DNA of 64,000 nucleotides from contig NZ_BMOY01000010.1 in assembly GCF_014647315.1 (NCBI RefSeq), positions 1 through 64,000 of the forward strand, given 5' to 3'. Below are positions 63,593 to 64,000 of the stretch, one piece after another. The notes below the pieces were generated by a model that was not told the origin of the DNA, ran no database searches, and was given only the letters and a program-made list of their open reading frames with translations. This stretch comes from Paenalicyclobacillus cellulosilyticus (lineage in GTDB: Bacteria > Bacillota > Bacilli > Alicyclobacillales > Alicyclobacillaceae). How positions within the stretch are numbered: position 1 is the stretch's first letter; the number at the start of each line of letters is the position of its first letter. Made by a program: the position numbers and the translations under genes.

Positions 63593-64000
63593 TCAGACGC
63601 CGAGCGTCTTCTGCCCCGGCTTCCAGTTGACCGGGCACAGCCCGCCCGTCTGCAAAGCCGCCAACACGCGCAACGTCTCGTCGACGCTGCGGCCGACGTT
63701 CATGTCGTGGACCACTTGGTAGCGCAGGACCCCCTCGGGATCGATGATGAACAAGCCGCGCAGGGGTTGACCCGTCTCCTCGACGAGGACATCGTATTTC
63801 CGCGCCACCTCCTTGGTGAAGTCGGACGCGAGCGGGTACCCGAGCCCGCCGAGGCCGTTTTGCTCGCGCGGTGTTTCAATCCAAGCCTTGTGGCTGTACA
63901 CGGAGTCGCAGCTGGCACCCAAGACCTCCGCGTTCAAGTTTTTGAACTCCGCCAGGCGATCATGCATCGCCGTGATCTCGGTCGGGCAGACGAAGGTGAA
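63593..64000 (-). CDS. Typical 2-Cys peroxiredoxin (AhpC/Prx), 5' end cut by window edge
   Basis: 136 codons visible, open to the right edge. The first residues seen are FTFVCPTEIT, holding the peroxidatic Cys. Then AEVLGASCDSVYSHKAWI, GYPLASDFTKEVARKYDVL, GLFIIDPEGVLRY, and the resolving Cys in LCPVNWKPGQKTL near the end, as in typical 2-Cys AhpC/Prx1 proteins. Reduces peroxides using thioredoxin or AhpF; trxB lies just downstream. About 40 N-terminal residues are missing. Confidence 0.95.
   Translation of the reverse strand, partial: FTFVCPTEITAMHDRLAEFKNLNAEVLGASCDSVYSHKAWIETPREQNGLGGLGYPLASDFTKEVARKYDVLVEETGQPLRGLFIIDPEGVLRYQVVHDMNVGRSVDETLRVLAALQTGGLCPVNWKPGQKTLGV

Overview
The window comes from an endospore-forming, high-G+C Bacillota, most like the Alicyclobacillus group. 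The pointers are an alpha/beta-type small acid-soluble spore protein, a Bacillus-type SpeD, a BdbD/BdbC thiol oxidase pair, strong AGGAGG ribosome sites, many GTG/TTG starts and a GntR/LacI-type AraR repressor. The genus is an inference. No rRNA, CRISPR array or complete insertion sequence was seen.

Left part (1-17.6 kb) is mostly housekeeping. It starts with a decayed short operon of unknown genes next to a 118-bp MITE-like element. A clean four-tRNA unit (Ala-Phe-Gly-Cys, read leftward) follows, with a near-consensus promoter and a terminator. Then come a PepSY-like secreted protein, SpeD, a rhomboid protease, a GT4 glycosyltransferase, HtpX, a three-gene MacAB/YknXYZ-like efflux operon, a CBS-domain protein, a lone LLH-type holin, an SASP, citrate synthase, a ComA-type phosphosulfolactate synthase and a diverged FolC/Mur ligase.

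The middle (17.7-51.5 kb) is a carbohydrate-catabolism region, nearly all leftward, made of several units. (i) Four Gfo/Idh/MocA oxidoreductases, two sugar-phosphate-isomerase-like TIM barrels and a ThuA-like protein (17.7-24.7 kb) have the make-up expected of a 3-keto-glycoside pathway. (ii) An arabinose-type operon holds a GH42 glycosidase, ribulokinase, a fucose/arabinose isomerase-like protein and a pita-bread-fold protein that has lost most metal ligands. It is controlled by a divergent AraR with two operator-like palindromes and a cre-like site. (iii) larE-larB-larC plus an aldo/keto reductase make the nickel-pincer cofactor, but no LarA is present. (iv) A Gfo/Idh oxidoreductase, an orphan IolB and an MFS transporter lie behind a ROK-operator-like site. 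(v) A fucosyl/galactosyl-glycan unit runs GH29-GH27-Zn-ADH-SDR-DUF4177-like-RbsD-AKR to a terminator, followed by GH29-FAH hydrolase-ROK regulator. Together these resemble a non-phosphorylative L-fucose route. The first three genes of unit (v) are clearly lower in G+C than everything around them, which suggests recent acquisition.

Right part (51.6-64 kb): a forward bdbD-bdbC pair, then a leftward branched-chain amino acid block ilvE-ilvB-ilvH-ilvC-leuA-leuB-leuC-leuD with an apparent terminator between ilvH and ilvC, and finally trxB and a 2-Cys peroxiredoxin cut by the right edge.

Starts were chosen from Shine-Dalgarno spacing and often differ from the longest open frame.
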